Positions 8,368 to 17,775 of a DNA stretch of 56,700 bases are shown here, in pieces. Position 1 is the first letter of the stretch. The number at the start of each line of letters is the position of its first letter. Origin of the DNA: Sporosarcina sp. (GTDB taxonomy: Bacteria; Bacillota; Bacilli; Bacillales_A; Planococcaceae); contig JAPFCR010000010.1 in assembly GCA_026169375.1 (NCBI GenBank), forward strand, positions 1-56,700, in the 5' to 3' direction. Both the position numbers and the translations under genes were made by a program. The notes under the pieces are model-generated. The model was not told where the DNA came from. It ran no database searches and saw only the letters and a list, made by a program, of their open reading frames with translations.

Positions 8368-9436
8368 AGTACGTATTTCGCCATCTGACAATATCCCTGC
8401 GTTTTTCATGAAATTACGGGCGAATCGGGTCACGATTTCTTCGATCAATATGCATGACGGCTATACGTATTTTACAACGGATCGAAAAGGACTCAAACAA
8501 GCCCGGAAATATCGGCGCCGCTATCAATTGAAATTAAAAATCAATCCACTTTTAGAAGATGCTGGTTTTGCGAGAGTTATGGGTTCTTATCGTTTTTTAA
8601 TTTTACTGGTGATTCCTTTTATTTGTTCATTTTTCTTATGGTCCGTCACTGTCGAATCAGAAATGCCAGAAGTTGCGGAACGAATTGAAAAGAAATTAGA
8701 AAAAGCATCGATCCTTCCATTTCGTCCATTAGCAAAAATTCCGGATGAAACGGCCATTAGACAGCATTTAATGCAAGATGAGCCATCTCTATCATGGGTT
8801 TATTTTCAGCGTTCAGGAACGACCCTAACGGTGATTCCAATGCTTTCCCCTTCATTGGAAAAGAAAGTAGAAAAAAAAGAAAAGCCATCTGACTTAATTG
8901 CTAAAACAGGCGGTGTTATTACAAGCTTTGCATTAACTAAAGGGGAACGTGTTGCACGGCTTTTTAGTACGGTGAAAAAGGGGGAACTCATCGCGACAGG
9001 GACATTAGAACAAGGAGAAGACACTGTTGTCGTTGGAGCTGAAGGGAAAGTATTTGCGGATTACTGGATTGAATATCAGTTCAGTATACCAAAAGAGATT
9101 CAGTACAAAGTGCAAGGTGATGAAGAAATCCGCTTTTTATTTAACGCCCCTTGGAAAGGAAAAGGCTTGTTTAATCGAGAGAATTGGAATATTATTGAAA
9201 CAGAAAGAGTCGTACAAGAAGCAGGAATGACGATCACGATTCAAGAAGGAATGGAAGAATCGTATATCATTCCATTGTTGAAAATGAAGCTATTACGTCA
9301 AGTCGGACCTGAAGCGACTATTAAAGAAGAGAAACTTTTGCACGTCTCATATGATGATGATAAAGTAAAAGGGACTATATTATTTTTTATGAACGATAAT
9401 ATTGCGATTAAAAGACCTATTAATCAAGGAGACTGA
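8348..9436 (+). CDS. yqfD: Sporulation protein YqfD
   Basis: A 362-residue membrane protein. An N-terminal cytoplasmic domain with a basic stretch (KQARKYRRRYQLKLK) precedes a single transmembrane segment at about residues 79-100. A large extracytoplasmic beta-rich domain of the YqfD/SpoIIIAG-like type follows, and the protein ends with the family-typical QGD. It is slightly shorter than the usual 390-400 residues. ATG 8348 has AAGGAA upstream and overlaps yqfC, indicating coupling. The family is needed for efficient sporulation. Confidence 0.88.
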   Translation: MEQRKYEVRISPSDNIPAFFMKLRANRVTISSINMHDGYTYFTTDRKGLKQARKYRRRYQLKLKINPLLEDAGFARVMGSYRFLILLVIPFICSFFLWSVTVESEMPEVAERIEKKLEKASILPFRPLAKIPDETAIRQHLMQDEPSLSWVYFQRSGTTLTVIPMLSPSLEKKVEKKEKPSDLIAKTGGVITSFALTKGERVARLFSTVKKGELIATGTLEQGEDTVVVGAEGKVFADYWIEYQFSIPKEIQYKVQGDEEIRFLFNAPWKGKGLFNRENWNIIETERVVQEAGMTITIQEGMEESYIIPLLKMKLLRQVGPEATIKEEKLLHVSYDDDKVKGTILFFMNDNIAIKRPINQGD

Positions 9437-9441
9437 AGCGA

Positions 9442-10401
9442 TTGGCTGAAAAATTCATTCAATTACATTTAGAAGATCCAAATGAAGCGGTTATGCTGCT
9501 CGGTATAACCGATCAAAACATGAAATTAATCGAAGAGCGATTAGACGTGTCGATTGTGGCGCGAGGAGAAACGATTTCAATTTATGGAACGGAAGAACAA
9601 CAACAAATCGCATTTACGTTAATCGAACAATTACTAATAGTGATTCGTAAAGCCATTAATATCGATCAACGTGATGTAGCGGCGGCGCTTGAAATGGCCA
9701 AGAACGGAACGATTGAATATTTCGCGGAATTATATGATGAAGAAGTTGCGCGAGATATAACAGGAAAAGTGATTCGTGCAAAAACAATTGGTCAAAGGGA
9801 ATATGTGCAAGCGATTCGAGCGAATGATTTAGTATTTGGTATCGGACCTGCTGGAACGGGAAAGACATTTCTAGCGGTTGTATTAGCCGTTCAAGCGATG
9901 AAAAGAGGGGCGGTCAAGCGGATTATTTTAACGCGCCCAGCTGTCGAAGCGGGAGAAAGTTTAGGTTTTTTACCTGGTGATTTAAAAGAGAAAGTAGACC
10001 CTTATTTACGTCCCTTATACGATGCGCTTCATAGTGTTTTAGGTGCAGAGCAAACAGAAAGGCTCATGGAACGAGGGGCCATTGAAATTGCGCCGCTTGC
10101 TTATATGAGAGGGCGTACGTTAGATGATGCTTTTGTGATTTTGGATGAAGCTCAAAATACAACAAAAGCGCAAATGAAAATGTTTTTAACGCGTCTTGGG
10201 TTCGGTTCGAAAATGATTATTACAGGAGATAAAACGCAAGTCGACTTACCGAGAGGCATTCATTCAGGCTTAATCGAAGCAGAGACCATTTTAAAACCTG
10301 TTGAAAAGATTCACTTTCAATATTTAGAACAAGGAGACGTTGTTCGTCATCCACTTGTTGCGAAAATTATTACTGCATATGAACGAGAGCAGTCATCTTA
10401 A
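9442..10401 (+). CDS. phoH: PhoH-like ATPase
   Basis: A 319-residue P-loop ATPase. Walker A GPAGTGKT is near residues 135-142, and Walker B FVILDEAQN near 233-241, as in superfamily 1-like PhoH proteins. An N-terminal KH-like/small domain precedes the ATPase core. The family has been linked to RNA metabolism together with YbeY, whose gene lies two genes downstream. TTG at 9442 is the likely start, with AAGGAG in the end of yqfD. Confidence 0.94.
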   Translation: MAEKFIQLHLEDPNEAVMLLGITDQNMKLIEERLDVSIVARGETISIYGTEEQQQIAFTLIEQLLIVIRKAINIDQRDVAAALEMAKNGTIEYFAELYDEEVARDITGKVIRAKTIGQREYVQAIRANDLVFGIGPAGTGKTFLAVVLAVQAMKRGAVKRIILTRPAVEAGESLGFLPGDLKEKVDPYLRPLYDALHSVLGAEQTERLMERGAIEIAPLAYMRGRTLDDAFVILDEAQNTTKAQMKMFLTRLGFGSKMIITGDKTQVDLPRGIHSGLIEAETILKPVEKIHFQYLEQGDVVRHPLVAKIITAYEREQSS

Positions 10402-10455
10402 ACTTTCTTCAATCGAGTCAAATACCTTCTATTTCATTTGTAAATGGGGTTAGAG

Positions 10456-10495
10456 GATGGCTAAGGAAATCGTTTCTTTAGTCATCTTTTTTTAT
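10456..10495 (+). terminator. Rho-independent terminator after phoH
   Basis: GATGGCTAAGGAAA pairs with TTTCTTTAGTCATC around TCG, with one mismatch, followed by a T run. It separates phoH from pgpH. Confidence 0.75.
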
Positions 10496-10529
10496 CGGTT
10501 TATGAAAGAAAGTTGAAAGGAGTAATTTT

Positions 10530-12659
10530 ATGTTGCGCTCAATCGAACGATTTTTAAAACCACTAAAATTCACTTACTTTTCATTATTTATCATGGCGCT
10601 ATCTACCCTTGTATTATTTGGACTAATGGTTGGAGCAGTTAAGCAGGAAACATACGAATTAAAAGAATTTCAAGTGGCACCAGAAGTCATCCGTTCCCTT
10701 AAAACGGTAGAGGATTCTGAAAAGACCGAGCAAGAACGAAATCGAGCAGCGAATGAAGTCATTCCTGTTTACCAATTTTCTGAGGGAATTGCTAAAAATA
10801 GACGTGCGATTGCAGAATCTATTCTCGATTTTATCATTGATGAAAAAAGAAATTTAATTGATCAAGCTGACGGCGAAACGGTGGAAGTAAGTGAAAAGTC
10901 GATTGCCGAAGTGCGCGAGAAATTAAAGGGCCTGCAAAAAGAAGAGCCAAACCTTCAACTCACCGATGCTGCCATTGCTGATTTATTGGCAGTAGAAATT
11001 GACGTGTTAGAAACCATTAAAGAAGAAGTAAGTGAAGCGTTAATTGCTGAGTTGTCGAAGCCTTTACGGGAAGCTGATTTAACGTTTTCGAAATATGAAA
11101 TTGAAAGGCATTTAAGAATGTCTTATCAAATTCCTGAAGAAGTGAAACAGCCTACGATTTCTATAGCACGTTCAATGCTCGTAGAAACAGAGACGCTTAA
11201 TGAACAATTAACGGAAATCAGAAAAGAAGAAGCAAGAGCGTCTGTTGATCCAATACGAATTTTACAAGGTCAAGTTTTAGTCAGAGAAGGACAAGTCATT
11301 GATAGCGAAGTGTACCGACAACTTGAATTAGCTGGCTTACTTACAGATCAAACAGCGATTAAACCGATAATTGCGATTGGCCTTTTTGTTATTGTCATGA
11401 TGGCTGTCATTTACATGTATTTCTATAATTGGCGTGAAAATTCGATGGTGAAGAAAAAATCGCTATCAATCATTCTAGTCGTATATTTTTTAACGGTTAT
11501 TATTATGAAGCTAATCACGCTTATTGAGCCTGAATTTGATTTTATTATTTCTTTTTTATTTCCAACAGCGCTCGCATCGATGCTTATTAAACTGCTCATC
11601 AATGACCGTGCAGCGACAATGATTTCGATTGTCATTGCAGCGACGGCAGGAATTATGTTACAAGATGGTTATGCGTCCGTGATTCAAATGGAAATCGTGT
11701 TATACATATTGTTAGGAAGCCTCACGAGCATTTATTTAATTGGGAATGTGGCGAAGCGTACGGCAATTTTAAGAACGAGTGTTGGTGTATCAATTTGTAA
11801 CTTGTTTTTTATTGGCTTTTATTTATTAATGACCCAAACGACGTATGAGTTAAATGAATTGATCTTTTACATGGTAGCTGCTTTTGCTTCGGGTATTTTA
11901 TCAAGCGCGCTCACAATTGGATTATTGCCTTTTTTCGAATCAACGTTTGGGATGTTGTCAGACATGAGGCTAATTGAGTTGTCTAATCCTAATCATCCGT
12001 TATTAAAGAAAATTTTAACGGAAACACCAGGCACCTATCACCATAGTGTAATGGTCGCGAATTTGTCGGATGCGGCTTGTGAAGCGATTGGGGCGAATGG
12101 ATTACTGGCGCGTGTTGGCTCGTATTATCATGATGTCGGGAAAACAGTACGACCTCGTTTTTTTATCGAAAATCAACATGGTGAAAAAAATCCACATGAT
12201 TCATTGCCACCTGAGAAAAGTAAAGATATCATCATTGCGCATGCGGAAGACGGGGCGCGGTTATTAGAAAAGCATAAAATGCCACGTGAAATTGTTGATA
12301 TTGCAAGACAACATCACGGCACAAGTTTATTGAAATTCTTTGTTTTTAAAGCAAAAGAATTAGGTGAAGATGTCAAGGAAGAAGAATATCGATATGGTGG
12401 CCCGAAACCGCAAACGAAAGAAATTGCAGTTATTTCAATCGCAGATAGCGTCGAGGCGGCTGTTCGTTCAATGAAAGAACCAACAACTGAAAAAATTAGC
12501 CACCTCGTTCATGCGATTGCGAGTGATAAATTGAATGATGGCCAGTTCGATGAATGTGATTTATCGATGAAGGAATTACGTAAGGTAGAACGAACGATTT
12601 GCGAGACATTAAATGGGATTTTCCACAGTCGGATCGAATACCCAGATGAAAAGGAGTGA
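10530..12659 (+). CDS. pgpH: PgpH-type cyclic-di-AMP phosphodiesterase (YqfF, 7TMR-HD)
   Basis: A 709-residue protein. An N-terminal membrane segment (about 17-38) is followed by a large extracellular 7TMR-HDED domain, seven transmembrane helices (about 275-470) and a cytoplasmic HD domain with HHS near residue 506 and the HD pair near 532-533 (YYHDVGK). PgpH hydrolyses c-di-AMP to pApA. The last bases overlap the ribosome binding site region of ybeY. ATG 10530 has AAAGGAG upstream. Confidence 0.95.
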   Translation: MLRSIERFLKPLKFTYFSLFIMALSTLVLFGLMVGAVKQETYELKEFQVAPEVIRSLKTVEDSEKTEQERNRAANEVIPVYQFSEGIAKNRRAIAESILDFIIDEKRNLIDQADGETVEVSEKSIAEVREKLKGLQKEEPNLQLTDAAIADLLAVEIDVLETIKEEVSEALIAELSKPLREADLTFSKYEIERHLRMSYQIPEEVKQPTISIARSMLVETETLNEQLTEIRKEEARASVDPIRILQGQVLVREGQVIDSEVYRQLELAGLLTDQTAIKPIIAIGLFVIVMMAVIYMYFYNWRENSMVKKKSLSIILVVYFLTVIIMKLITLIEPEFDFIISFLFPTALASMLIKLLINDRAATMISIVIAATAGIMLQDGYASVIQMEIVLYILLGSLTSIYLIGNVAKRTAILRTSVGVSICNLFFIGFYLLMTQTTYELNELIFYMVAAFASGILSSALTIGLLPFFESTFGMLSDMRLIELSNPNHPLLKKILTETPGTYHHSVMVANLSDAACEAIGANGLLARVGSYYHDVGKTVRPRFFIENQHGEKNPHDSLPPEKSKDIIIAHAEDGARLLEKHKMPREIVDIARQHHGTSLLKFFVFKAKELGEDVKEEEYRYGGPKPQTKEIAVISIADSVEAAVRSMKEPTTEKISHLVHAIASDKLNDGQFDECDLSMKELRKVERTICETLNGIFHSRIEYPDEKE

Positions 12660-12667
12660 ATGAAAAA

Positions 12668-13135
12668 ATGTTACAGCTTGATATGAATGATGAAACAGGA
12701 CTTGTAGAAGATGGGATTCAGCAGCTAGTCGTTGAATTGCTTCACCATGCGATAAAAGAAGAAGGCTTGACGGATGAAACAGAAGTCTCTGTTACATTTA
12801 TGACCGATGAAGCTATTCAAGAAGTGAATAAAATGTACCGCGGCATCGATGCAGCAACGGATGTGATTTCTTTTGCATTAGAGGAAATGACTGAAGGTGA
12901 AGTAGAGGTTTTTGTAGAAGGGATGCCAACGATTCTCGGAGACATTTTAATTGCTGTTCCAACTGCCGAGCGACAAGCCAAAGAGTACGGTCATTCTTTA
13001 AAACGAGAAATAGGCTTTTTAGCGCTACATGGGTTACTTCATCTGCTCGGTTATGATCATATGACAGAAGAAGATGAGAAGAAGATGTTTGGCCGACAAG
13101 ATGAGATTTTACAGTCATTTGGACTTTCACGGTAA
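12668..13135 (+). CDS. ybeY: Endoribonuclease / rRNA maturation factor YbeY (YqfG)
   Basis: A zinc-dependent RNase family protein for 16S rRNA maturation, 155 residues. The metal motif HGxLHLxGYDH is intact, with His121, His125 and His131. I chose ATG 12668, because AAGGAG at 12651-12656 is then 11 bases away; a GTG at 12656 sits inside that site. The N-terminus MLQLDMNDET aligns with the family. It is directly coupled to pgpH and followed by dgkA after four bases. Confidence 0.94.
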   Translation: MLQLDMNDETGLVEDGIQQLVVELLHHAIKEEGLTDETEVSVTFMTDEAIQEVNKMYRGIDAATDVISFALEEMTEGEVEVFVEGMPTILGDILIAVPTAERQAKEYGHSLKREIGFLALHGLLHLLGYDHMTEEDEKKMFGRQDEILQSFGLSR

Positions 13136-13139
13136 GGCT

Positions 13140-13487
13140 ATGCAGAAAATTTTTCGGTCGTTTCGCTATGCGGCAGAGGGCATTGTTTATTGTATAAAAA
13201 TGGAGCGTAATTTCAAAGTCCATCTGCTTGCGATGATTCTAGTCATCCTTGCAGGTGTGTGGACGAAAATATCAATTATTGAATGGTTGATTATCACTAT
13301 TTTTATTGCGGGTGTGTTAGCATTAGAGCTTGTGAATACAGCGATTGAACGTGTTGTCGATTTAACAACAAAAGAATATCATCCACTTGCGAAACAAGCA
13401 AAGGATATCGCGGCAGGTGCTGTGCTCATATTTGCGATTGCGAGTGTTATTGCGGCAATATTTATTTTTATTCCTAAGTGGTTATAG
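13140..13487 (+). CDS. dgkA: Undecaprenol/diacylglycerol kinase (DgkA family)
   Basis: A 115-residue integral membrane kinase with three helices. The family motif ALELVNTAIERVVDL with its catalytic Glu residues is present near 66-80. In Gram-positive bacteria the enzyme phosphorylates undecaprenol, feeding the lipid carrier pool for cell wall synthesis. The in-frame reading extends upstream into ybeY, but ATG 13140 (MQKIFRSFRYAAEG) fits the family start; the ribosome binding site there is weak (GGTAAGG). The gene ends right before repeat copy 1. Confidence 0.92.
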   Translation: MQKIFRSFRYAAEGIVYCIKMERNFKVHLLAMILVILAGVWTKISIIEWLIITIFIAGVLALELVNTAIERVVDLTTKEYHPLAKQAKDIAAGAVLIFAIASVIAAIFIFIPKWL

Positions 13488-13660
13488 TTTATCCCGCATT
13501 AACGATCAGTACGCGTCTCGTTGTTCGCTACTGCTCGTAAAAGCCCGATTGAGGCCAACATGATGTTGGTCACGCAAGCGTTGTCACAGGACGTGAAGCA
13601 CTTAGCTTGTGTTCTTTTTCAATCAGTGGAAGTGCATCACTGATTGCAGTTTCACTTTAT
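13488..13660 (+). repeat. Structured intergenic repeat, copy 1 (hybrid form, 173 bp)
   Basis: Starts TTTATCCCGCATTAACG and ends GTTTCACTTTAT. The 5' part carries the short-form hairpin (ACGATCAGTA ... TACTGCTCGT). The middle carries the long-form block (CCAACATGATGTTGG, then CACGCAAGC pairing with GCTTGTGTT). The end carries the AATCAGTG ... CACTGATT hairpin. It begins immediately after the dgkA stop codon and shares its last five bases with copy 2. Confidence 0.9.
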
Positions 13661-13770
13661 CCCGCATTAACGATCAGTACGCGTCTCGTTGTTCGCTACT
13701 GCTCGTAAAAGCCCGATTGGTTCAGCTAGCAATCAGTGGAAGTTCATCACTGATTGCAGTTTCACTTTAT
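13656..13770 (+). repeat. Structured intergenic repeat, copy 2 (short form, 115 bp)
   Basis: In tandem with copy 1. It has the same ends and first hairpin, but lacks the middle block, leaving GCCCGATTGGTTCAGCTAGC before the AATCAGTG/CACTGATT hairpin. It is nearly identical to the inverted copy at 37603-37716. It ends about 20 bases before the cdd start. Confidence 0.92.
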
Positions 13771-13792
13771 GACTTGAAGGTAGGAGAAAATA

Positions 13793-14197
13793 ATGAATGA
13801 AAAATGGATAGAAGCAGCGTTACATGCGCGAAAGAAAGCGTATATCCCTTACTCGAATTTTGCAGTAGGCGCTGCGTTAATTGATGAAAATGGAACAATT
13901 TACGAGGGATGTAATATCGAAAATTCATCTTACGGCTTATCGAATTGTGCTGAGCGTACAGCTATTTTTAAAGCTGTGTCGGAAGGCGTGAAGAATTTCA
14001 AAGCACTCGTCGTGACAGGAGATACCAAAGGTCCCATATCGCCTTGCGGTGCGTGTAGGCAAGTGATTGCAGAGTTTTGTGATCAAACCATGCCTGTTTA
14101 TTTAACCAATCTTCAAGGAGACGTTTTTGAAACGACTGTTGAAGGATTATTACCAGGGGCTTTTACAAAGGAGGATCTTGCATATGCAAGAAAATAA
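13793..14197 (+). CDS. cdd: Cytidine deaminase
   Basis: A 134-residue homotetrameric-type cytidine deaminase for pyrimidine salvage. Zinc ligands Cys52, Cys85 and Cys88 and the catalytic Glu54 are visible in NCAERTA and PCGACRQ. ATG 13793 follows TAGGAGAA. The 3' end overlaps era by 14 bases, as is common in this conserved cluster. Confidence 0.96.
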   Translation: MNEKWIEAALHARKKAYIPYSNFAVGAALIDENGTIYEGCNIENSSYGLSNCAERTAIFKAVSEGVKNFKALVVTGDTKGPISPCGACRQVIAEFCDQTMPVYLTNLQGDVFETTVEGLLPGAFTKEDLAYARK

Positions 14198-15098
14198 TCA
14201 AGAATTCAAATCAGGTTTTATATCAATTGTCGGGCGACCGAATGTTGGGAAGTCGACATTTTTAAATCATGTTGTCGGACAAAAAATTGCGATTATGAGT
14301 GATAAACCACAAACGACACGAAATAAAGTACAAGGCGTTGTCACAACAGATGATGCACAAATGATTTATATCGATACGCCGGGCATTCATAAACCAAAAC
14401 ACCGACTCGGAGATTTTATGGTGAAAGTGGCACGTAATACATTATCAGAAGTCGACGTCATTATGTTTATGGTCAATGCAACAGAGAAAATTGGACCAGG
14501 TGACCGCTTTATTATGGACTTATTTAAAAATACAGAAACACCGGTCTTTTTAATTATTAATAAAATTGACCTAGTGCATCCAGATGAACTATTAGAAACA
14601 ATTGTCTCTTATCAATCTGAGTATGATTTTGCGGAAGTTGTACCCATTTCAGCATTAAATGGCAATAATACAGACCGTTTGCTTGAAACATTAAAAGGAT
14701 ACTTACCTGAAGGACCGAAATATTACCCAGACGACCAAGTGACAGACCATCCTGAACGCTTTATTATTTCAGAATTTATCCGTGAAAAAGTACTCCATTT
14801 AACACGAGAGGAAATCCCACATTCAGTTGCAGTCGTTATTGAACAAATTGAGCGCGAAAAAGACCGAGATATGGTCAATATTATGGCGACGATTGTTGTA
14901 GACCGCGATTCGCAAAAGGGAATTGTGATTGGTAAAAGAGGCGCTTTATTAAAACAAGTTGGGACACAAGCTCGAAAAGATATTGAAATGCTGTTAGGTT
15001 CTAAAGTATTTCTTGAGTTATGGGTGAAAGTGCAAAGAGATTGGCGAAACCGTCCGACTCGTTTAAAAGAATTTGGCTTAAGTGAAGACGATTACTAA
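14184..15098 (+). CDS. era: GTPase Era
   Basis: A 304-residue GTPase for 30S ribosome assembly. G1 GRPNVGKS at 17-24, G3 DTPG and G4 NKID are intact, followed by a C-terminal KH domain with [10 protein letters not shown] chose ATG 14184 (MQENNQEF), with AAAGGAGGATC upstream; the in-frame extension into cdd is not used. B. subtilis has yqzL between era and recO; the 66-base gap here is too short for it. Confidence 0.97.
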   Translation: MQENNQEFKSGFISIVGRPNVGKSTFLNHVVGQKIAIMSDKPQTTRNKVQGVVTTDDAQMIYIDTPGIHKPKHRLGDFMVKVARNTLSEVDVIMFMVNATEKIGPGDRFIMDLFKNTETPVFLIINKIDLVHPDELLETIVSYQSEYDFAEVVPISALNGNNTDRLLETLKGYLPEGPKYYPDDQVTDHPERFIISEFIREKVLHLTREEIPHSVAVVIEQIEREKDRDMVNIMATIVVDRDSQKGIVIGKRGALLKQVGTQARKDIEMLLGSKVFLELWVKVQRDWRNRPTRLKEFGLSEDDY

Positions 15099-15164
15099 GC
15101 GATTTTGAACGCGGCTTTCTCATAGGAAAGAGACTCGATTCAATAGCGGGGGAGGCCTGATGCT

Positions 15165-15947
15165 TTGTTAAGTAAATGGGAAGGCATCGTCATTCGAACG
15201 ATTCCTTACGGTGAATCTCATAAAATCGTCACGTTATTCACGGAAGAAGCAGGAAAAATTACAGCGATGGCAAGAGGAGCTAAGAAGCCTAGAAGTAAGC
15301 TTGCCGCGGTCACACAACCTTTTACGCATGGTGCTTATCTAATTCGAAAAGGTCGAGGGATGGGAACATTATCCCAAGGTGAGTCAATTGAATCGATGCG
15401 TTTTATACGTGAAGATTTAGAAGCAACCGCCTATGCGAGTTATGTCGTAGAAATTGTTGACCGATTAACGGATGAGAATGCACAAATTAGCGGCGTGTAT
15501 ACGTTGTTAAAAGAAGCCTTACATGCAATGAACGAAGAATATGATGCAGAAGCGATTACGCTATTTGTTGAATGGAAAATGTTGCGTGTGGGCGGGATTC
15601 ATCCGTACTTGCATGCTTGTGCAAGTTGTCAGGCGACAGATGGTGAATTTGCTTTTTCATTTCAGCAAATTGGCTTTCTATGTCATCGTTGTTTTCATCA
15701 AGATCCATATGTTCTAAAATTAACACCGACACAAATTCGGTTAATCCGTACCTTTTACACAGTCCCGATCCATCAAGTGGGGGATGTTTCACTTAAAAAA
15801 GAGACGAAACAATTGATGAAAAAGATTGTCAGGACAATTTATGATGAGCAACTTGGTGTTTATTTCAAGTCGAGAAAATTTTTAGATACATTAGAAGCAA
15901 CGCCAGAGTTATTACCGAAAAAGAAAAATCCAGAAAGCGAGGCATGA
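15165..15947 (+). CDS. recO: DNA repair protein RecO
   Basis: A 260-residue recombination mediator that anneals ssDNA and loads RecA together with RecR. It has an N-terminal OB fold and a zinc site formed by Cys152, Cys155, Cys173 and Cys176 (CASC ... CHRC). TTG 15165 is the start behind GGGGGAGG. The last codons lie in the left arm of the terminator at 15926. Confidence 0.95.
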   Translation: MLSKWEGIVIRTIPYGESHKIVTLFTEEAGKITAMARGAKKPRSKLAAVTQPFTHGAYLIRKGRGMGTLSQGESIESMRFIREDLEATAYASYVVEIVDRLTDENAQISGVYTLLKEALHAMNEEYDAEAITLFVEWKMLRVGGIHPYLHACASCQATDGEFAFSFQQIGFLCHRCFHQDPYVLKLTPTQIRLIRTFYTVPIHQVGDVSLKKETKQLMKKIVRTIYDEQLGVYFKSRKFLDTLEATPELLPKKKNPESEA

Positions 15948-15967
15948 TTCCTGCTTTCTGGATTTTT
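15926..15967. terminator. Terminator between recO and convergent glyS
   Basis: AAAATCCAGAAAGC pairs with GCTTTCTGGATTTT, with A-rich and T-rich flanks, and can serve both strands. The recO stop codon lies in the loop. Confidence 0.85.
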
Positions 15968-15984
15968 TGGTTCTATTTTCGTGA

Positions 15985-17355
15985 TTAAAATTCTAGGTGT
16001 TTGTTGATGTAGTCTACTACGTCTGCGATTGGCATTCTTACTTGCTCCATCGAGTCGCGGTGACGGATTGTTACTTGTTTATCTTCGAGTGAATCGAAGT
16101 CAAATGTAATACAGAACGGTGTACCGATTTCGTCTTGACGGCGGTAACGTCTACCAATTGACTGTGACTCGTCGTATTGTGTTGGGAAGTGTTTACGTAG
16201 TTCAGCATAAACTTCCTCTGCTTCTTCAGAAAGCTTTTTCGATAACGGTAGGACCGCCGCTTTAATTGGTGCCAGTGCTGGGTGGAAACGTAACACTGTA
16301 CGCTTATCATCGTTTTCAAGCGCTTCTTCTGTGTATGCGTCTGTTAAATACGCAAGTGTCACACGATCCGCACCAAGTGAAGGTTCGATACAGTAAGGAA
16401 TGTATTTCTCATTCGTTACAGGGTCTTGATAATGGAAGTCTTCACCTGAATGTTCCATATGTTGTTTTAAGTCAAAGTCCGTACGGTTCGCGATTCCCCA
16501 TAATTCACCCCAACCGAATGGGAATTTGTATTCGATATCTACTGTACCTTTAGAGTAGTGAGATAACTCCTCTTCAGTATGTTCACGCAGACGAATATTT
16601 TCTTCCGTTAGGCCAAGGCTTAAGAGCCAGTCTTTTGAAAAATCGCGCCAGTAATCGTACCATTCAGCGTCTTCACCTGGTTTACAGAAGAATTCTAATT
16701 CCATTTGTTCGAATTCACGCGTACGGAATGTGAAGTTCCCTGGTGTAATCTCATTACGGAAGCTTTTACCTACTTGTGCAATTCCAAATGGCATTCTCTT
16801 ACGCATTGAACGTTGAACGTTTTTAAAGTTAACGAAAATTCCTTGTGCCGTTTCAGGACGTAAGAAAATATCGTTTGCTGAAGAATCTGTAACACCTTGT
16901 GATGTTTGGAACATTAAGTTGAACTGACGGATATCTGTGTAGTCACGAGCACCACATGTAGGACAGTCAACTTCATACTCTTCGATGAGTTCCATCATTC
17001 TGTCAAATGATAGACCATCTGCAACAACTTCATCACCTTTTGCATCAGCCGCATCTTCAATTAACTTATCAACGCGATGACGTGTATTACATTTTCTACA
17101 GTCAATCATTGGGTCGTTGAAGTTGCTTGTATGACCCGATGCATCCCAAACTTTAGGGTTCATAAGAATTGCTGCATCTAAACCAACGTTGTACGGAGAT
17201 TCTTGAACAAATTTTTGCCACCAAGCTTTTTTAATATTGTTTTTTAACTCAATGCCAAGAGGACCGTAATCCCATGTGTTTGCTAAACCTCCATAAACTT
17301 CAGATCCTGGAAAGACAAAACCTCTTGCTTTCGCCAAATTAACGATTTTTTCCAT
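15985..17355 (-). CDS. glyS: Glycyl-tRNA synthetase, single-chain alpha2 type
   Basis: A 456-residue class II synthetase charging tRNA-Gly. It begins [19 protein letters not shown] and has the motif-2 region [21 protein letters not shown], characteristic of the alpha2 (eukaryote/archaea-like) enzyme. B. subtilis has the alpha2beta2 GlyQ/GlyS pair at this locus. Cysteine pairs CRKC and CPTC occur in the insert. The start is ATG 17353-17355 with GAAAGGA upstream; the longer in-frame reading runs into the T-box leader and is not used. Confidence 0.95.
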   Translation of the reverse strand: MEKIVNLAKARGFVFPGSEVYGGLANTWDYGPLGIELKNNIKKAWWQKFVQESPYNVGLDAAILMNPKVWDASGHTSNFNDPMIDCRKCNTRHRVDKLIEDAADAKGDEVVADGLSFDRMMELIEEYEVDCPTCGARDYTDIRQFNLMFQTSQGVTDSSANDIFLRPETAQGIFVNFKNVQRSMRKRMPFGIAQVGKSFRNEITPGNFTFRTREFEQMELEFFCKPGEDAEWYDYWRDFSKDWLLSLGLTEENIRLREHTEEELSHYSKGTVDIEYKFPFGWGELWGIANRTDFDLKQHMEHSGEDFHYQDPVTNEKYIPYCIEPSLGADRVTLAYLTDAYTEEALENDDKRTVLRFHPALAPIKAAVLPLSKKLSEEAEEVYAELRKHFPTQYDESQSIGRRYRRQDEIGTPFCITFDFDSLEDKQVTIRHRDSMEQVRMPIADVVDYINKHLEF

Positions 17356-17377
17356 GTAATAACCATTCCTTTCAAAA

Positions 17378-17600
17378 TAAAATAAGCATCCATCCTTGGA
17401 CATCATAGTATGTCCGAGGACGAGTGCTTATTGACCCGCGGTTCCACCCCGATTGGCTTTTGTAAGAAAAAAGCCCGCTTAAAAAGATGAAAGCTCCAGG
17501 ATGCCGTTTCTTATCTGTTGTAGGCTTTCACTTTCCCTACTCGCTTTAAGGTAGATAATACTTATATTCCCTTCAACGCTCTATTTAGTTTATCATTTAT
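17378..17600 (-). promoter_or_regulatory. T-box leader of glycyl-tRNA synthetase
   Basis: On the minus strand the T-box sequence GGGGTGGAACCGCGG lies at 17450-17436. It is followed by a strong terminator, with TCGGACAT/ATGTCCAA at its core and outer arms AAGCACTCGTCC and GGATGGATGCTT, then ATTTTATTTT (17432-17378). Uncharged tRNA-Gly would pair with the T-box and favour read-through. A GGC triplet near 17503-17507 (ACGGCATCC) could be the specifier codon, which is inference. Confidence 0.92.
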
Positions 17601-17775
17601 GATGATTCCAAAAGAATTTGCTAATGTTAATTACAAGAAATAGTATAGCATGCTTCTGATTTCTTCGCAATAAAGAGCATTTTCGTATATACTAAATAAA
17701 GTAATGGTAAATCGGGAGAGATTTAGTACAAAATTTGTACCAAAATCATGTAATGAACGTTAAAGGCGGTGCCAT

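Noticed and set aside
13488..13770. CRISPR array or tRNA cluster
   Set aside because: Only two long tandem units with large internal hairpins are present, without regular short repeats and spacers, cas genes or tRNA-like folds.
13609..13800. A 63-codon plus-strand reading frame
   Set aside because: It lies almost entirely in repeat copies 1 and 2, and its sequence follows the hairpin modules.
15099..15164. yqzL, expected between era and recO
   Set aside because: Only 66 bases are available and no short frame with a start and binding site fits.
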